NCBI GenBank assembly: GCA_003562605.1
Contig: PWUG01000043.1
Span: 1 to 14,674, forward strand
Direction of reading: 5' to 3'
From: Syntrophomonadaceae bacterium
Lineage (GTDB): Bacteria; Bacillota_D; Dethiobacteria; DTU022
DNA length: 14,674 bases
Below, one piece after another: positions 8,077 through 14,318 of this stretch. How positions within the stretch are numbered: position 1 is the first letter of the stretch; every line of letters begins with the position of its first letter. The position numbers were made by a program, and so were the translations under genes. The notes beneath the pieces were generated by a model. It saw only the letters and a program-made list of their open reading frames with translations. It was not told the origin of the DNA and did no database searches.

Positions 8077-8886
8077 TTGGCACAAAAAAAAGTAAGAGCT
8101 AAAGATTTAAAAAAACAACGTTGGGCAGGCATCGTTGCTGCCATACTTGCTCTGGGAATGGTAGTTTCACTGGTTGGAGCGTATATTGGCCAGGCGATAG
8201 GAGGCGGAGGAACCCCTTTTCCTGAGCAGCAGGTAGAACCGGAACCTGAAGATTACCTGGCCTACTATGAGGGCGAAGTCGAGCGCCTTGAAGCTTACCT
8301 CGAAGAACACGGGGCCAGCGAAGCTGTTCTCCTCGAGCTTGCTGAAAACTATCGCTATTTAACCATAGTCCAGCAGATATTTTTTGATGATCAGGAAGCT
8401 ATAGAGCAATACCAGGATAAGCTAATATCTACCTTCGCCGATCTGGTTGATCTTCTACCTGCTAACCCGCAATACCGCCTGGAGTTGGCCTATCTTTACC
8501 AGGAGGGTCAGAAAGATAAACAGCTAATAATCGATGAGATTTTTGCCCTGCAGGATCTCCTGCGGGATAACCCTGACCCCATGTATCATCTATCAATGAT
8601 CCAGCTTTTAGATTCGATCGGTGAAGATGATATTAAGGAAGAAGAGATAATGTTACTGCAGGAAACACTTGAAGATAGAATAGCCGGTGGACTGGCAGAT
8701 AACGAAGAACGCTTTTACTATGCCGTTTTACTTGGCGAATATCTGGATGATACAGCTGAAGCCAGAGAAATACTGGAAGCTATTTTACAGCAGGAAAGTG
8801 AGGAAAGCCTGATTTACCAGAACGCCCTGGCTTACCTCGATTATTTCAGTAATGATAACAGAGGGCAGGATACAATTATTGACTAG
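8077..8886 (+). CDS. Membrane-anchored, TPR-like helical repeat protein of unknown function
   Basis: A 269-residue acidic protein. A lysine/arginine-rich start is followed by one hydrophobic helix at about residues 17-39, ending in a GGGG stretch and a proline/glutamate-rich linker. The remainder faces outward (or inward, if orientation differs) and consists of helices with spacing and Y/L/A patterns resembling tetratricopeptide repeats, for example around EAVLLELAENYRYL, NPQYRLELAYLYQEG and EERFYYAVLLGEYLDD. I cannot assign a specific family. TPR domains hold protein partners. TTG at 8077 is chosen since GGAGG (8064-8068) lies eight bases upstream; the TTG at 8071 would be only two bases from that site. 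The gene ends 27 bases before tatC, so it may be cotranscribed with it and act in export or envelope assembly (inference). Confidence 0.65.
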   Translation: MAQKKVRAKDLKKQRWAGIVAAILALGMVVSLVGAYIGQAIGGGGTPFPEQQVEPEPEDYLAYYEGEVERLEAYLEEHGASEAVLLELAENYRYLTIVQQIFFDDQEAIEQYQDKLISTFADLVDLLPANPQYRLELAYLYQEGQKDKQLIIDEIFALQDLLRDNPDPMYHLSMIQLLDSIGEDDIKEEEIMLLQETLEDRIAGGLADNEERFYYAVLLGEYLDDTAEAREILEAILQQESEESLIYQNALAYLDYFSNDNRGQDTIID

Positions 8887-8913
8887 CAACAGGAGGACCC
8901 GGTTGGAGGCCCT

Positions 8914-9675
8914 ATGGAAAAGAAAGATCTGATCCGCCTTCTTGAAGAACTTCGGAAGCGCTTGATTATTATAACTGTAACTGTTTTTGTTTTTGCGGTT
9001 ATCAGTTTTTCATTCAGTGAGGATATCCGAAACATATTACTAATGCCTGCTAATATGGCTTACGCCGGCCTTGAAGCAGAGGGATTGGATTTACAATTGA
9101 TTTTCCTGACACCCTCAGAGGCCCTTTTAGCTAACCTGCGTCTTGCCTTTATTACCAGCGCTACTGTTACTCTACCGGTAATCCTTTATCAGCTGCTCGC
9201 CCTGGTCATGGCCGCGACAGGCAGAACCAGGAGAGCCGCAGTATTTATGGCCATGGTCATGTATCTCCTCTTTGCCCTGGGCCTCTCCTTCGCCTATTTT
9301 GTAGTTTTACCATTTGCCCTGAACTTTTTCATCGGTTTTTCAGCAGCAGACCTTGTTCCCAATTTTAGTATTTCCCGGTACATAGCTTTTACCACCTCAT
9401 TTATTTTTTCTTTCGGCCTGGTTTTCCAACTGCCTGTTGTTTTCTGGTTTCTGGGCAGTATAGGCCTGATCAGCACTGCATTTTTACGGCGCAACCGTAA
9501 ATTTGCACTGCTGATTATTGTAATATTTGCTTCTATATTAACTCCACCCGATATTTTCTCCCAGGTTTTGATGGCTATTCCCCTGATGCTCCTATATGAG
9601 TTGGGAATATTCATGGTCTATTTGTCCTGGCGTAAAAAGAAGCAGCCTGATAAATCTGACATACCAGCCAGTTAA
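8914..9675 (+). CDS. tatC: Sec-independent protein translocase subunit TatC, divergent
   Basis: A 253-residue, six-helix membrane protein of the TatC family, the receptor of the twin-arginine pathway that exports folded proteins. Family landmarks are LLEELRKRL (9-17), IFLTPSEALLANLRLAF (63-79), LSFAYFVVLP (124-133), FSFGLVFQLP (165-174) and TPPDIFSQVLMAIP (210-223). Two usually conserved glutamates are missing: E. coli E103 aligns with T105 (GRTRR) and E170 with Q172 (FQLP). The glutamate in LEELR (E12, E. coli E15) is kept. No tatA or tatB gene is in view. Two ribosome-site-like sequences precede it: AGGAGG (8891-8896), too far from the ATG, and GGAGG (8905-8909), only four bases away. The farther one would suit a TTG at 8903 that opens a nine-codon overlapping frame. 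Confidence 0.9.
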   Translation: MEKKDLIRLLEELRKRLIIITVTVFVFAVISFSFSEDIRNILLMPANMAYAGLEAEGLDLQLIFLTPSEALLANLRLAFITSATVTLPVILYQLLALVMAATGRTRRAAVFMAMVMYLLFALGLSFAYFVVLPFALNFFIGFSAADLVPNFSISRYIAFTTSFIFSFGLVFQLPVVFWFLGSIGLISTAFLRRNRKFALLIIVIFASILTPPDIFSQVLMAIPLMLLYELGIFMVYLSWRKKKQPDKSDIPAS

Positions 9676-9725
9676 CCCCGTTGTTAAAGAGAAAGTCATT
9701 TATGTAAAAGAAAGGGAAAGCGGCA

Positions 9726-9754
9726 TTGGATGTAGAAATCTGTTCACAGATAAT
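9726..9754 (+). promoter_or_regulatory. Candidate sigma-A promoter with inverted repeat over the -10
   Basis: TTGGAT (9726-9731) and GATAAT (9749-9754) are separated by 17 bases, matching four and five of six consensus positions. A perfect 6-bp inverted repeat with a two-base centre, ATCTGT-TC-ACAGAT (9738-9751), covers the spacer end and part of the -10, where a repressor would block RNA polymerase. It lies about 70 bases before the MORN-repeat gene. The rest of the 9676-9825 gap shows nothing else clear. Confidence 0.45.
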
Positions 9755-9825
9755 TCAAATAGATTCATTCATTGAACTTTTTATTTTAAATGAAATGGCA
9801 TGAGCTGGAGGGGTAGACTTATAAA

Positions 9826-11346
9826 ATGAAAATTGCCGGGGGAGAATACAAGGGCGAAATAACAAAAAATAAACCGCATGGCAGGGGCGCGGTTGCCTGG
9901 TCTGATGGGAGCAGGTACAACGGGGAATGGAAAAATGGTCTTTTCCATGGAGAAGGTACTTTTATATGGTCCAATGGGGATAAATATGAGGGAAGCTGGA
10001 GGAAAGACCGAATGCATGGCCGTGGTACCTACCTATTTTCAGATTGGCGAAAATATGTTGGTGAATGGCAGGATGACCAAATGCATGGCTTTGGAACCTA
10101 CTACTGGCCCAGTGGTGAAAAATATGAAGGACAGTTTGCCAATGGCCTATATGAAGGGAAGGGCACTTATTCCTGGCCCGATGGAAGAGTATACATTGGC
10201 GAGTGGAAAGCGTCATATCGGCATGGGCAGGGAAAAATGACCTGGCCTGACGGGAAATGCTATAACGGTGAATGGTTTGAAGATCAGAAAGAAGGAAGAG
10301 GAGCGCAAACCTGGCCCGATGGCAGGCTTTATGATGGGGCCTGGAAAGGAAGCAAGATGCACGGTGAAGGGATCTATATTTTTGCCGATGGCTCACAATA
10401 CAAGGGTACGTTTATAGAAGGGCGCTTTAGCAAAAAGGGAAAATTTTTCTTTTCAGATGGATCTGAATACAGCGGGTCCCTGCATGAAGGTCTGCCCCAT
10501 GGTAAAGGCAGTACTGTTTTACCGGATGGAACAAAGTTTAGCGGTACATACGAGCACGGCCGTGCCATCGGGCAGGGTTATTGCTTGTATCCCGACGGTT
10601 CGAAATACAGCGGTGAGAGTAAGAATAATATACCCCATGGTGAGGGCAAACTGGTTTTTAATGATGGTTCAAGCTATTCAGGGATCTTTGAAAACGGCAA
10701 ACCGGCAGACAGCGGAGTTTTCTATTTTGCTGATGGTTCGGTCCACAGCGGTGAACTGCTCAATGGCCGTCCGCATGGCAGGGGCAGCGTAACTTATCAT
10801 GGTGAGATTAAATACAGCGGTGAATTTAAAAATGGTAAAAGAAGTGGATGGGGGACCCAGATATGGCCTGACGATTCCAAATATGAAGGCGACTGGTTGG
10901 AAGATCAAATGAGTGGCAAAGGCTCATACCGGTCTTCTACCGGTGATTATTATGAAGGGAGCTTTCAAAACGGATTCTGGGATGGTGAAGGCACCCTCAA
11001 GCAGGCCAATGGAACGGTTTGTCAGGGCATTTGGGAAAAAGGGATGATGCACGGGTACGGCAGTTGTCAGTTTGCCAACGGTGGAAGCTATGAAGGTGAG
11101 TTGGTCAGGGGTAAATTCCAGGGCCGGGGATCTCGCACCTGGGCCGGAGGCAGCAGCTATCAGGGACACTGGTGGAAAGGTTTACGGCATGGGCATGGCA
11201 CATACTCTTCTACCATTGGTGAAGAATATAGTGGCCGATGGGTTTTTGACCGCAAGTGCGGCTTTGTCGTAAAAAGTGGTGATGGAGAAAAAAAGAAAGA
11301 GTTCTGGTTCTTTGGTTTAGGGCCTTTTGGCACAAATAAAATGTGA
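9826..11346 (+). CDS. MORN-repeat protein (20 tandem repeats)
   Basis: A 506-residue protein built almost only of MORN repeats. From residue 8 there are 20 consecutive 23-residue units with no insertion or deletion, following the pattern Y-x-G-x-W/F-x-x-G-x-x-H-G-x-G-x-x-x-W-P-D-G-x-x. A degenerate unit begins at residue 468 and is followed by a short charged, then aromatic tail ending at residue 506. No signal peptide or membrane helix is seen, so it is probably cytoplasmic, or at a membrane surface. MORN arrays form elongated beta-hairpin sheets; in eukaryotes they are linked to lipid binding and scaffolding, but in bacteria the role is mostly unknown. No catalytic domain is attached. ATG at 9826 follows GGAGGGG (9807-9813) at a rather long spacing of 12. 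The gene stands alone, with gaps of 150 bases before and 294 after it. Confidence 0.93.
   Translation: MKIAGGEYKGEITKNKPHGRGAVAWSDGSRYNGEWKNGLFHGEGTFIWSNGDKYEGSWRKDRMHGRGTYLFSDWRKYVGEWQDDQMHGFGTYYWPSGEKYEGQFANGLYEGKGTYSWPDGRVYIGEWKASYRHGQGKMTWPDGKCYNGEWFEDQKEGRGAQTWPDGRLYDGAWKGSKMHGEGIYIFADGSQYKGTFIEGRFSKKGKFFFSDGSEYSGSLHEGLPHGKGSTVLPDGTKFSGTYEHGRAIGQGYCLYPDGSKYSGESKNNIPHGEGKLVFNDGSSYSGIFENGKPADSGVFYFADGSVHSGELLNGRPHGRGSVTYHGEIKYSGEFKNGKRSGWGTQIWPDDSKYEGDWLEDQMSGKGSYRSSTGDYYEGSFQNGFWDGEGTLKQANGTVCQGIWEKGMMHGYGSCQFANGGSYEGELVRGKFQGRGSRTWAGGSSYQGHWWKGLRHGHGTYSSTIGEEYSGRWVFDRKCGFVVKSGDGEKKKEFWFFGLGPFGTNKM
9847..11226 (+). repeat. Tandem array of 20 coding repeats, 69 bp each (MORN)
   Basis: Twenty in-frame units of exactly 69 bases encode the 23-residue MORN repeats. 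They have diverged at base level, sharing mainly the codons for Tyr-x-Gly, His-Gly-x-Gly and Trp-Pro-Asp-Gly. Units 9-14 form a sub-group with Ser-Gly after the Tyr and fewer Trp residues, suggesting block duplication within the gene. Confidence 0.9.
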
Positions 11347-11425
11347 CATTGGAAAAGATAGAATTTATTTAGATTAGCTCCCATTGCCGGGTAAGAATGT
11401 ATCTGCGAAGTGGTTTTAGGCTGAT

Positions 11426-11454
11426 TTGACAAGCATAATCGCACATGTTAGCAT
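11426..11454 (+). promoter_or_regulatory. Candidate extended -10 promoter for the proX leader
   Basis: A perfect TTGACA (11426-11431) is followed after 17 bases by TAGCAT (11449-11454), with TG one base before it (11446-11447), the extended -10 form. Transcription would start near 11461, placing the foldable element at 11505-11605 inside the 5' leader of the next gene. From 11347 to 11425 I see nothing further. Confidence 0.55.
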
Positions 11455-11504
11455 TTTTAATAGAGAAAGATTAGTACTACAGCGAAAACTAACAGATTAG
11501 CGGT

Positions 11505-11605
11505 GCCATGGTGACGGTTCGAACGTCACCGAAGCACAGTGCAGGTCCGAAGGGCAAAGCCCGAGGGAGGACGATGGAACCGTCCCCGTGGCTTAGATAG
11601 AAGCC
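11505..11605 (+). ncRNA. Structured leader or REPIN/MITE-like element, two exclusive folds
   Basis: This GC-richer block lies between the promoter candidate and proX. Fold one is a long stem: 11505-11520 pairs with 11577-11592 in 15 of 16 positions. Fold two breaks it into GGTGACG/CGTCACC (11510-11516 with 11524-11530, loop GTTCGAA) and GGCTT/AAGCC (11590-11594 with 11601-11605). Both folds can keep a nested hairpin in the middle, GTCC/GGAC (11545-11548, 11569-11572) around GGGC-AAA-GCCC (11552-11562). It matches no riboswitch class I know. The outer halves GACGGTTC and GAACCGTC are exact inverted copies, so a dispersed REPIN- or MITE-type repeat is an equally good reading. No T-tract follows it. 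Confidence 0.5.
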
Positions 11606-11640
11606 TGTACGCTTAAAATTGCCGAAAGGAGTTTAACAAT

Positions 11641-12129
11641 TTGATTTCAGAAAACGAACAAAAAGTATACGGTGTTTTAGATCAACTCGGCATTTCGTAT
11701 ACCCGTTATGAGCATCCTCCCGTTTATACCGTTGAAGAAGCAAAAGAGTACTGGCAGGATATTGAAGGCGCCCATTCAAAAAATCTGTTTTTGCGGAACA
11801 ATAAGGGCAATCAACACTACCTTGTTGTCCTGGAGCAATCTAAGACTGCCGATATTAAAGATCTTTCCGGTAAGCTCGGCGCAGGCAAATTGAGTTTTGC
11901 CTCCGAGCGTCGTTTAGACGAACACTTAGGGCTTGAAACAGGCGCTGTTTCGCCTTTCGGCCTGATCAATGATCAAAAAAAGACGGTAATCGTTGCAATA
12001 GATCGCAGTTTACAAAAAAAAGGCAGCGTCAATTTTCACCCCAACGCCAACACGGCAACAATCAATATTTCATACAGTGATTTTGAAAAATTCCTCAAGC
12101 ATTGTGGCAATGAGATTACCTATATTTAA
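11641..12129 (+). CDS. proX: Prolyl-tRNA editing protein, ProX/PrdX (YbaK-like deacylase)
   Basis: A 162-residue free-standing editing domain of the YbaK/ProX superfamily, which removes wrongly attached amino acids (typically alanine) from tRNA-Pro in the cytoplasm. Family hallmarks are GAHSKNLFLRN (43-53) with the conserved lysine K47, KLSFASERRLDEHLGL (83-98), GAVSPFGLIND (101-111) and FHPNANTAT (132-140). Length and motifs best fit the ProXp-ala/PrdX branch rather than YbaK proper. PrdX is named from clostridial proline-reductase clusters, but no such genes are visible here. TTG at 11641 follows AAAGGAG (11626-11631) with nine bases between. A 48-base gap without a clear terminator separates it from the sigma-54 regulator, so the two are probably cotranscribed from the promoter at 11426-11454, after the structured leader. 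Confidence 0.88.
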   Translation: MISENEQKVYGVLDQLGISYTRYEHPPVYTVEEAKEYWQDIEGAHSKNLFLRNNKGNQHYLVVLEQSKTADIKDLSGKLGAGKLSFASERRLDEHLGLETGAVSPFGLINDQKKTVIVAIDRSLQKKGSVNFHPNANTATINISYSDFEKFLKHCGNEITYI

Positions 12130-12177
12130 TTTTATATAGAAAACGCTGATATTTCATGTTTTTGGGAGGAATAACAG

Positions 12178-13971
12178 TTGCAGGAATTAAAAAGTATCCA
12201 GGGATTTTTGCAGCAGGTCACCGGTGCTTTTGCCGGAGTCGTAGATATTGAAATCGGATTAATCAGCAAAGACCTTGAAGTTGTAGCCGGAAGCGGTTAC
12301 TTCGAAAAAGAAGTCGGCGCCATATACGGCGAAGGCTGCATGACTCATAAACTAATTTCTTCCGCGAACGAAGAATCAATACTCGTCGAGAACACCTCTC
12401 ACGCCGTATGCTGTACTGAGTGTGAATATGCTGAAGAATGCGGTGTGCTGGCTTTTTTGATGCAGCCGATTACTTTTCAGGGTCAAAAGATAGGGACTAT
12501 TTCACTACTCGCCCTTACCGAACAGCATCGGCGACGACTGCTTAACCACTATGAAAAAATGCAGAACTTCTTAAACAAACTCTCTAATATTATCATAATG
12601 TCCCTCAACGAGAAAAAGATGGAAGTAAAAGTTGCCAGCCTGATGAACCAGTTTAGAGATGTGATTAATTCGATCTATGAAGGAATAATTGCTATTAATC
12701 CGCAGGGTAGGATTACAAATATCAATCGGGCTGCGGAGACAATATTGAGCCTCGACCATAATAGCCGGAATGGCGATCACATTAATAAGCTTTTCCCTGA
12801 TTTCAGTGTTGAAGATCTGATCGGTATGAAATTCAAAGCGGGCAGTGATCAGTATTACGGGAAAGAAATAAGTTATATAAGTCCTGATAATGAAACCCTC
12901 CGTCTCTTTTATAACATTACCTTAATGTATGAAGAAGATAGTGTTTCCGGAGCAGTGCTCTCGTTCAGGAGAAAAGAAGAAGTAGAAGAAATGGCAAATA
13001 GGATAATGAAAGAAAATAAGAAATGTACTTTTTCAGGCATAATAGGCACCAGCAGTGAATTAACCGAGATTAAAAATAAAATGAAAATGGTTGCTTTAAC
13101 TGATTCCACGGTTCTTATTCGTGGTGAAACAGGCACCGGAAAGAGTGTTTTTGCCCGGGCAATCCATGAAGAAAGTCCCCGCCGGAAAAAATCATTTGTG
13201 GCAATTAGCTGTGCAGCAATACCTGCGCCACTGCTTGAGTCGGAACTTTTTGGTTACGAGGATGGCGCCTTTACAGGGGCCCGCAAGGGGGGCAAGCCGG
13301 GTAAGTTTGAGATTGCTCACGGCGGGACAATCTTCCTGGATGAAATCGGCGATATGCCGCTTGAATTTCAGGTTAAATTACTAAATGTAATCGAAAATAA
13401 GAATATTGCCCGTATTGGTGGGGTTTCTTTCCGCGATGTCGATGTGCGGATTATTACCGCCACCAACCGTGATCTTGAAGAGCTGATTGTGCAGGGCAAG
13501 TTTCGCGAAGATCTCTATTACAGGATCAATGTAATTCCTTTCATATTACCTCTTCTGCGGGAGCGCAAAGATGACATTTTATTGCTGATGTATCATTTCC
13601 TCGATTACTACGCTGTTCGTCTCGGTAAAAAAATGCAGGGTTTCGGGGAAGAGGCGCGACAAGCTTTATTAGCCTATCCATGGCCGGGTAATGTCAGGGA
13701 ATTGGAAAATGCAATTGAATATGCGGTCAATATAGAAGCAGGTTCGAAAATATCTTTCAAAAGCCTGCCCGAAAAAATTATGAGGTATTTCAGCGGAAGT
13801 GATTCTGCCGGACTCGAGGATCTAACTTCATTAGAAAGTAATGCCATTAAAGCAGCCCTGCAAAAATACGGTCATACCACCTGGGGTAAAGAGAAAGCCG
13901 CCTCGGCGCTGGGAATAAGCAGGGCAACCCTCTACCGTAAGCTAAAAACAATCGAGTTAGATGTTTCTTAG
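12178..13971 (+). CDS. Sigma-54-dependent enhancer-binding activator (sensor-PAS-AAA+-Fis)
   Basis: A 597-residue activator of sigma-54 RNA polymerase. Residues 1-125 form a GAF-like sensing domain with a cysteine cluster (C54, C78, C79, C82, C88). A PAS-like domain follows at about 155-265. The AAA+ domain (285-515) has Walker A GETGTGKS (316-323), the sigma-54 contact loop GAFTGA (363-368), Walker B TIFLDEIGD (384-392) and REDLYYR (443-449) with the arginine-finger region. A Fis-type helix-turn-helix lies at the end, AASALGISRATLYRKLK (574-590). There is no phospho-receiver domain, so it probably senses a ligand or redox state directly. TTG at 12178 follows GGGAGGA at seven bases. Its stop codon overlaps the first of three inverted repeats leading to a -24/-12 promoter, so its likely target is the BCCT gene downstream. 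Confidence 0.93.
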   Translation: MQELKSIQGFLQQVTGAFAGVVDIEIGLISKDLEVVAGSGYFEKEVGAIYGEGCMTHKLISSANEESILVENTSHAVCCTECEYAEECGVLAFLMQPITFQGQKIGTISLLALTEQHRRRLLNHYEKMQNFLNKLSNIIIMSLNEKKMEVKVASLMNQFRDVINSIYEGIIAINPQGRITNINRAAETILSLDHNSRNGDHINKLFPDFSVEDLIGMKFKAGSDQYYGKEISYISPDNETLRLFYNITLMYEEDSVSGAVLSFRRKEEVEEMANRIMKENKKCTFSGIIGTSSELTEIKNKMKMVALTDSTVLIRGETGTGKSVFARAIHEESPRRKKSFVAISCAAIPAPLLESELFGYEDGAFTGARKGGKPGKFEIAHGGTIFLDEIGDMPLEFQVKLLNVIENKNIARIGGVSFRDVDVRIITATNRDLEELIVQGKFREDLYYRINVIPFILPLLRERKDDILLLMYHFLDYYAVRLGKKMQGFGEEARQALLAYPWPGNVRELENAIEYAVNIEAGSKISFKSLPEKIMRYFSGSDSAGLEDLTSLESNAIKAALQKYGHTTWGKEKAASALGISRATLYRKLKTIELDVS

Positions 13972-13979
13972 TTTGAGAA
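13965..13979 (+). promoter_or_regulatory. Upstream activator site, copy 1 (TTCTTA-N3-TGAGAA)
   Basis: Inverted repeat TTCTTA-GTT-TGAGAA, overlapping the stop codon of the activator gene. It has the same half sites and spacing as copies 2 and 3. It is the likely binding site of the Fis-type domain encoded just upstream. Confidence 0.65.
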
Positions 13980-13982
13980 AAA

Positions 13983-13997
13983 TTCTTAATATGAGAA
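13983..13997 (+). promoter_or_regulatory. Upstream activator site, copy 2
   Basis: Inverted repeat TTCTTA-ATA-TGAGAA, starting 18 bases after the start of copy 1, so the two lie close together and could bind neighbouring dimers. Confidence 0.68.
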
Positions 13998-14051
13998 AAA
14001 GTTGCTTTGTGCCCTTATTGCAGGGTTTAAGGTATCTGAAGTCCGTTTAAT

Positions 14052-14066
14052 TTCTTATAATGAGAA
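14052..14066 (+). promoter_or_regulatory. Upstream activator site, copy 3
   Basis: Inverted repeat TTCTTA-TAA-TGAGAA; with the flanking T and A the arms extend by one base. It lies 84 bases before the -24 element, a usual distance for sigma-54 enhancer sites. Confidence 0.68.
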
Positions 14067-14067
14067 A

Positions 14068-14104
14068 GAGGCTGTTTTGGTTTAATAAAACGCTCTCCTT
14101 TTTA
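14068..14104 (+). terminator. Candidate terminator of the activator gene
   Basis: GAGGCTGTTTT (14068-14078) pairs with AAAACGCTCTC (14087-14097) in ten of eleven positions (two G-T pairs, one mismatch) around an eight-base loop, followed by the T-rich CTTTTT. It would end the proX-activator transcript before the sigma-54 promoter. Confidence 0.5.
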
Positions 14105-14150
14105 TGCAGGAATAACGGGCTTTAGTGCTTATGCCCTTAATTTCACGAAG

Positions 14151-14167
14151 TGGCACGAATATTGCTT
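14151..14167 (+). promoter_or_regulatory. Sigma-54 (-24/-12) promoter of the BCCT gene
   Basis: TGGCAC (14151-14156), five bases, then TTGCTT (14162-14167): a consensus match with the key GG (14152-14153) and GC (14164-14165) correctly spaced. Transcription should start near 14177, giving a leader of about 140 bases. It is the only such match I found in the window, and it sits next to a sigma-54 activator gene. The 13972-14318 gap thus holds three operators, a terminator candidate, this promoter and the leader. Confidence 0.9.
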
Positions 14168-14318
14168 TATAAATAATAGATAAGGTATGGTTGTCGCTAA
14201 ATTAGTAAGTAACAGGTTCTATAAACATATTTTTAAAATTATTGATGGAAGGGGTTGTTTTATGAGGTTTTAGTAAGAAATGGCTTTGGGTAATAAATTT
14301 TTAAAGGAGGTTTTATTC

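Noticed and set aside
9878..10396. Overlapping open frames on both strands inside the MORN gene
   Set aside because: The repetitive 69-base unit keeps other frames open periodically. Their translations are low-complexity shadows of the MORN repeat.
9847..11226. Regular 69-bp repeats read as a CRISPR or satellite array
   Set aside because: Units are in-frame coding repeats diverged at base level, without identical repeats separated by unique spacers.
11510..11530. GGTTCGAA resembling a tRNA T-loop
   Set aside because: No acceptor stem, anticodon arm or CCA end at the right distances. The sequence is simply the loop of the GGTGACG/CGTCACC hairpin.
11531..11575. Similarity of GCACAG and GGGCAAAGCC to c-di-GMP-I riboswitch pieces
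   Set aside because: The pieces are in the wrong order and spacing, and the tetraloop-receptor arms of that class are absent.
11569..11592. T-box-like TGGAACCG in the proX leader
   Set aside because: Only part of the T-box core matches, there is no terminator after it, and no stem I with a specifier loop could be recognised. It is better explained as the arm of the long inverted repeat.
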